Shown: positions 61,630-64,000 of the stretch, in pieces
Layout of the letters: each line of letters begins with the position of its first letter
Position numbering within the stretch: the first letter of the stretch is position 1
DNA from: Candidatus Zhuqueibacterota bacterium
GTDB lineage: Bacteria; Zhuqueibacterota; Zhuqueibacteria; Residuimicrobiales; Oceaniaggregativiventaceae
Reading direction: 5' to 3'
Assembly (NCBI GenBank): GCA_014728115.1
Contig: WJME01000033.1
Coordinates: 154,963 to 218,962 of the forward strand
Length of the DNA stretch: 64,000 bases
Notes under the pieces: model-generated
What the model was told of the DNA's origin: nothing
Database searches by the model: none
What the model saw: the letters and a program-made list of their open reading frames with translations, nothing else
Position numbers and translations under genes: made by a program

Positions 61630-62472
61630 CTACCCTTGATTTTCCATACCTCCGAGATATTTGGTCATTGTGAGATAATTCCCCCGAATGGCATCGCGCT
61701 TATACTGAACCAGATCCATTGATCGATTGATAATATGCAGTCCCATCCCCCCTGTACGTCGCAAGCTGGCAGCTTCTTCAATATCGAATTGGTTTCGGTC
61801 TTGCTCTTCAAATCCCTCGCCGTGATCAATCACCGTAATGACAATCTTGTCATTGAAACGGTCGACCTGCACTTCGACGATTTTGTCAGGATCGGAATGA
61901 TATGCGTGTTCGATGACATTCAGGCAGGCTTCATAGACTGCGATCTTGAGTCGACTGATTTCATTATCAGAGAATCCCATATCACGAGCGATACCTGTGG
62001 AAAAATCACAGACGCGATACAGCGCATCGACGCGACTGGGAATCTTTATGGATTGCTTTTTTCCGGGAGTCAGGTTGGCAGCAGGTGGTGTCTTGCCCAC
62101 AATGGTTTCCAATTCATCCCATGTCAACTCTTCGATGGCCTCTTCTTCATCTGAACAAGAGAACAAAAAGGTAAGCGTGTTAAAAGATTCAAATTGTTTT
62201 TGTAAATCAAATGACAAATTGACAATACAGGCTTGCCCCCCTTTGCGACGGCACTTGGCTGTAATTTCCAGCAATGCAACGACGAGGCTCGGGGTCAGCA
62301 TGTTGATTTGTTTGAGATCAAAAATAAACCGTTGACTCGACTTGAGATGGGTTTCGAACAAGGATAGCAGAGCCGGAACCAGCGAGATATCATCTGGCTG
62401 GGCCAGCACTGTGATTTTCACGATCGGCTTTTGTGTACCGATTAGGCTTGTGCGTAACAGATCGTGCTCCAT
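61630..62472 (-). CDS. STAS-HATPase fusion (RsbW-like anti-sigma/serine kinase type)
   Basis: 280 residues. Residues about 15-115 form a STAS-like domain ('RFIFDLKQINMLTPSLVVALLEITAKCRRKGGQACIVNLSFDLQKQFESFN'), the fold of anti-sigma factor antagonists. Residues about 145-275 form a GHKL ATPase of the RsbW/SpoIIAB group with N box 'YEACLNVIEHAYH', G1 'IDHGEGFEE' and G2 'GGMGLHIINRSMD'. The two partners of a partner-switching module are normally separate proteins. The STAS position that is usually a phosphorylatable Ser lies in 'MLTPSLVVAL'. No sigma factor or PP2C phosphatase is adjacent. It follows the acyl-CoA ligase gene by 17 bases. Confidence 0.85.
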   Translation of the reverse strand: MEHDLLRTSLIGTQKPIVKITVLAQPDDISLVPALLSLFETHLKSSQRFIFDLKQINMLTPSLVVALLEITAKCRRKGGQACIVNLSFDLQKQFESFNTLTFLFSCSDEEEAIEELTWDELETIVGKTPPAANLTPGKKQSIKIPSRVDALYRVCDFSTGIARDMGFSDNEISRLKIAVYEACLNVIEHAYHSDPDKIVEVQVDRFNDKIVITVIDHGEGFEEQDRNQFDIEEAASLRRTGGMGLHIINRSMDLVQYKRDAIRGNYLTMTKYLGGMENQG

Positions 62473-62489
62473 GAAGAACAGCTTTCAAC

Positions 62490-64000
62490 CTATTTAGGTT
62501 CATGTATCAGTTGTCGTCTGAGGACCTTGCCCAGGAGATTTCTGGGAAAAGAACTGCGAAATTCAATCTCTTTGGGCACCTTATAAGCAGCAAGACGATG
62601 TCTGCAGTGCTGTATTAATGCTTTATCAGAAACATCTTTTGTCGGAACAATAAAGGCTTTTACACGCTCACCATAGTATTCATCCGGCATTCCGACAACA
62701 GCCACTTGATTGACGGCAGGATGTTCCAGCAAGACACTTTCAACTTCGCTGGGATATATATTATACCCCCCTGACAATATAACATCTTTTTTACGGTCTA
62801 CAATAAAAAAATAACCATCTTTATCCATTTTTGCAATATCACCGGTTTGAAACCACTCAATTTTTTCATCCTCTTTCAAGGGCCAATAACCGAGCATTAC
62901 CTGAGGACCCTTTATTTCCAGTTCACCGATTTGATCGATTCCCAGTTCCTGTCGGGTATCCAAATCCACGATGCGAGCTTGGGTATTGGGCCAGGGAAGC
63001 CCCACAGAACCCAATTTTATTTTACCCATGACCGGATTGGCATGTGTAATCGGAGAGGTTTCTGTCAAACCAAATCCCTGGATCACCCGACATCCGAATT
63101 TTTCTTGAAATCGTGCTTGCAAAGATACATCCAAAGGCGATCCTCCGGAAAAGCACGCCTTGATAAACGACAGTTTTTGTTCTTCAGAAACATGACGCAA
63201 TAGTGCTGTAAAAATCGTAGGAACTGCAGGGAAAATGGTAATACGCTGATTCATCAAGATTTTATAAAGACGCCGGGATTGGAATCGTGGTACCAGCACC
63301 AAAGACGACTCGAGAACGAGGGAGAAATGCAGGCATACGGTTAATCCATAGCTGTGAATCAAGGGCACAAGTCCGAGAACTTTTTCTTGACCGAGCTGCA
63401 GATTCACCATCCAGGCACGCTCTTGTAATGCATTGGCGAGTAAATTTCTATGTGAGAGACAGGCGGCCTTTGGTTTGCCGGTTACCCCGCCGGTATAGAT
63501 CAGCACCGCAATATCGCCAGGCTTTGCGACAGATTCAAATTCATCCATAGCATTGGATATCATCTTTTTAAATTTGTAAAGGTTTTGATGTCTATTAACC
63601 GTCAAATGCGGCGATTTGAGGTGGCTGGCGACCTGCCAAAGGATGGGCATATAGAGTTCGGCAGATGTAATGATCGACTGAAATTCAAATTGTTTTCGCA
63701 AGAGCGGTCTGATTTTAGAATAAAGCCGATCGAGGGTTAGCACAACAGAGATCCGGAGATGGGAAAATTGATATTCTATCTCACGTTCAGAGAGCAGGGG
63801 GTTCATCAGCACAACGACTCCCCCCAATGAAAGCACAGCCCAATACGCGATGACGAATTGCGGGATGTTGGGCAATAAAAAGACGACCTGATCCCCCTTT
63901 TTGACGCCTATTTCTTTGAGGCTTTTTCTAAAGCGGCGCACCTGATCGTATAACTCTTGATATGAGATGGCTCTCCCGAAATAGACAACAGCCGGATCAG
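62490..64000 (-). CDS. AMP-binding acyl-CoA ligase (long-chain fatty acid type), 5' end outside the window
   Basis: At least 503 residues. The frame is open from the window edge through the GTG at 63941 (upstream residues read 'AVVYFGRAISYQELYDQ'), so the true start is beyond 64000. ANL superfamily motifs: P-loop 'VLIYTGGVTGKPKAACLSH', 'QGFGLTETSPIT', 'GWFQTGDIAKMDKDGYFFIVDRKKDVI'-type A8 region ('TGDIAKMDKDGYFFIVDRKKDVILSGG' in parts) and the C-terminal catalytic Lys in 'RNLLGKVLRR'. It activates fatty acids to acyl-CoA with ATP. The P-loop has Gly-Gly-Val where Ser-Gly-Thr is commoner. Confidence 0.92.
   Translation of the reverse strand, partial: DPAVVYFGRAISYQELYDQVRRFRKSLKEIGVKKGDQVVFLLPNIPQFVIAYWAVLSLGGVVVLMNPLLSEREIEYQFSHLRISVVLTLDRLYSKIRPLLRKQFEFQSIITSAELYMPILWQVASHLKSPHLTVNRHQNLYKFKKMISNAMDEFESVAKPGDIAVLIYTGGVTGKPKAACLSHRNLLANALQERAWMVNLQLGQEKVLGLVPLIHSYGLTVCLHFSLVLESSLVLVPRFQSRRLYKILMNQRITIFPAVPTIFTALLRHVSEEQKLSFIKACFSGGSPLDVSLQARFQEKFGCRVIQGFGLTETSPITHANPVMGKIKLGSVGLPWPNTQARIVDLDTRQELGIDQIGELEIKGPQVMLGYWPLKEDEKIEWFQTGDIAKMDKDGYFFIVDRKKDVILSGGYNIYPSEVESVLLEHPAVNQVAVVGMPDEYYGERVKAFIVPTKDVSDKALIQHCRHRLAAYKVPKEIEFRSSFPRNLLGKVLRRQLIHEPK

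Overview
The window is a gene-dense stretch (about 53 protein genes, no gene-free gap above 300 bases) from a Gram-negative bacterium of moderate GC content. No tRNA, rRNA, CRISPR array or insertion sequence was seen. Outer-membrane beta-barrels, lipoproteins, a heptosyltransferase, a FadL/PorV-like porin, a complete MoxR-BatABCDE locus, an M64 peptidase and a permuted S55 (SpoIVB-like) peptidase suggest a member of the Fibrobacteres-Chlorobi-Bacteroidetes side of the tree (for example Calditrichota or relatives). That placement is inference from gene content, not from a marker tree.

Layout. 1-7.4 kb: 3' end of the GTPase gene ychF; then, on the minus strand, an iduronate-2-sulfatase-like enzyme downstream of a hybrid sensor kinase whose phospho-acceptor His is missing, and a secreted M64 peptidase. 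7.4-14.7 kb: a tightly packed minus-strand operon starting at a polyprenyl diphosphate synthase and running through ApbE, a GT9 heptosyltransferase, RsfS, ArgRS, a PfkB kinase, YjbQ and an ECF-type ATPase. 14.8-23.9 kb: a five-gene coupled operon (S55 peptidase, beta-propeller protein, NrnA, GAF histidine kinase, receiver-PAS histidine kinase). 24.0-26.4 kb: PTPS, GTP cyclohydrolase I and a sepiapterin-reductase-like SDR, which together form a tetrahydrobiopterin pathway, plus an MBL-fold hydrolase. 26.6-33.5 kb: an MFS transporter, then a plus-strand run with a CPA2 antiporter, a small HD hydrolase, a Yip1 protein, an aldo/keto reductase and an FrhB-like iron-sulfur protein. 33.5-41.0 kb: a penicillin-acylase-fold protein lacking its nucleophile, two beta-barrel proteins, a TonB-domain lipoprotein with a probable AUU start, a FadL-like porin and a Ser/Arg-rich lipoprotein.

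41.2-52.0 kb is a ten-gene MoxR/DUF58/Bat operon with three BatD-type membrane proteins and a SurA-like lipoprotein, preceded by a TPR lipoprotein. 52.1-60.7 kb is a proteostasis island: clpB, dnaK, an FmdB zinc ribbon, an HtrA/Deg protease, dnaJ with half a zinc finger, and a YugP-type membrane metallopeptidase. 61.0-64.0 kb holds a DUF2914 protein, a STAS-HATPase fusion and the 3' part of an acyl-CoA ligase gene.

The most unusual signal is regulatory. dnaK and dnaJ each carry a sigma-54-like -24/-12 element, strong for dnaK and weaker for dnaJ. Each also has a shared 23-bp site upstream (16 of 23 positions identical). The distance between the two elements differs by exactly 21 bp, two helical turns, between the genes. 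This is the layout expected for enhancer-driven sigma-54 control of the chaperones. No CIRCE element, hrcA or grpE is present.
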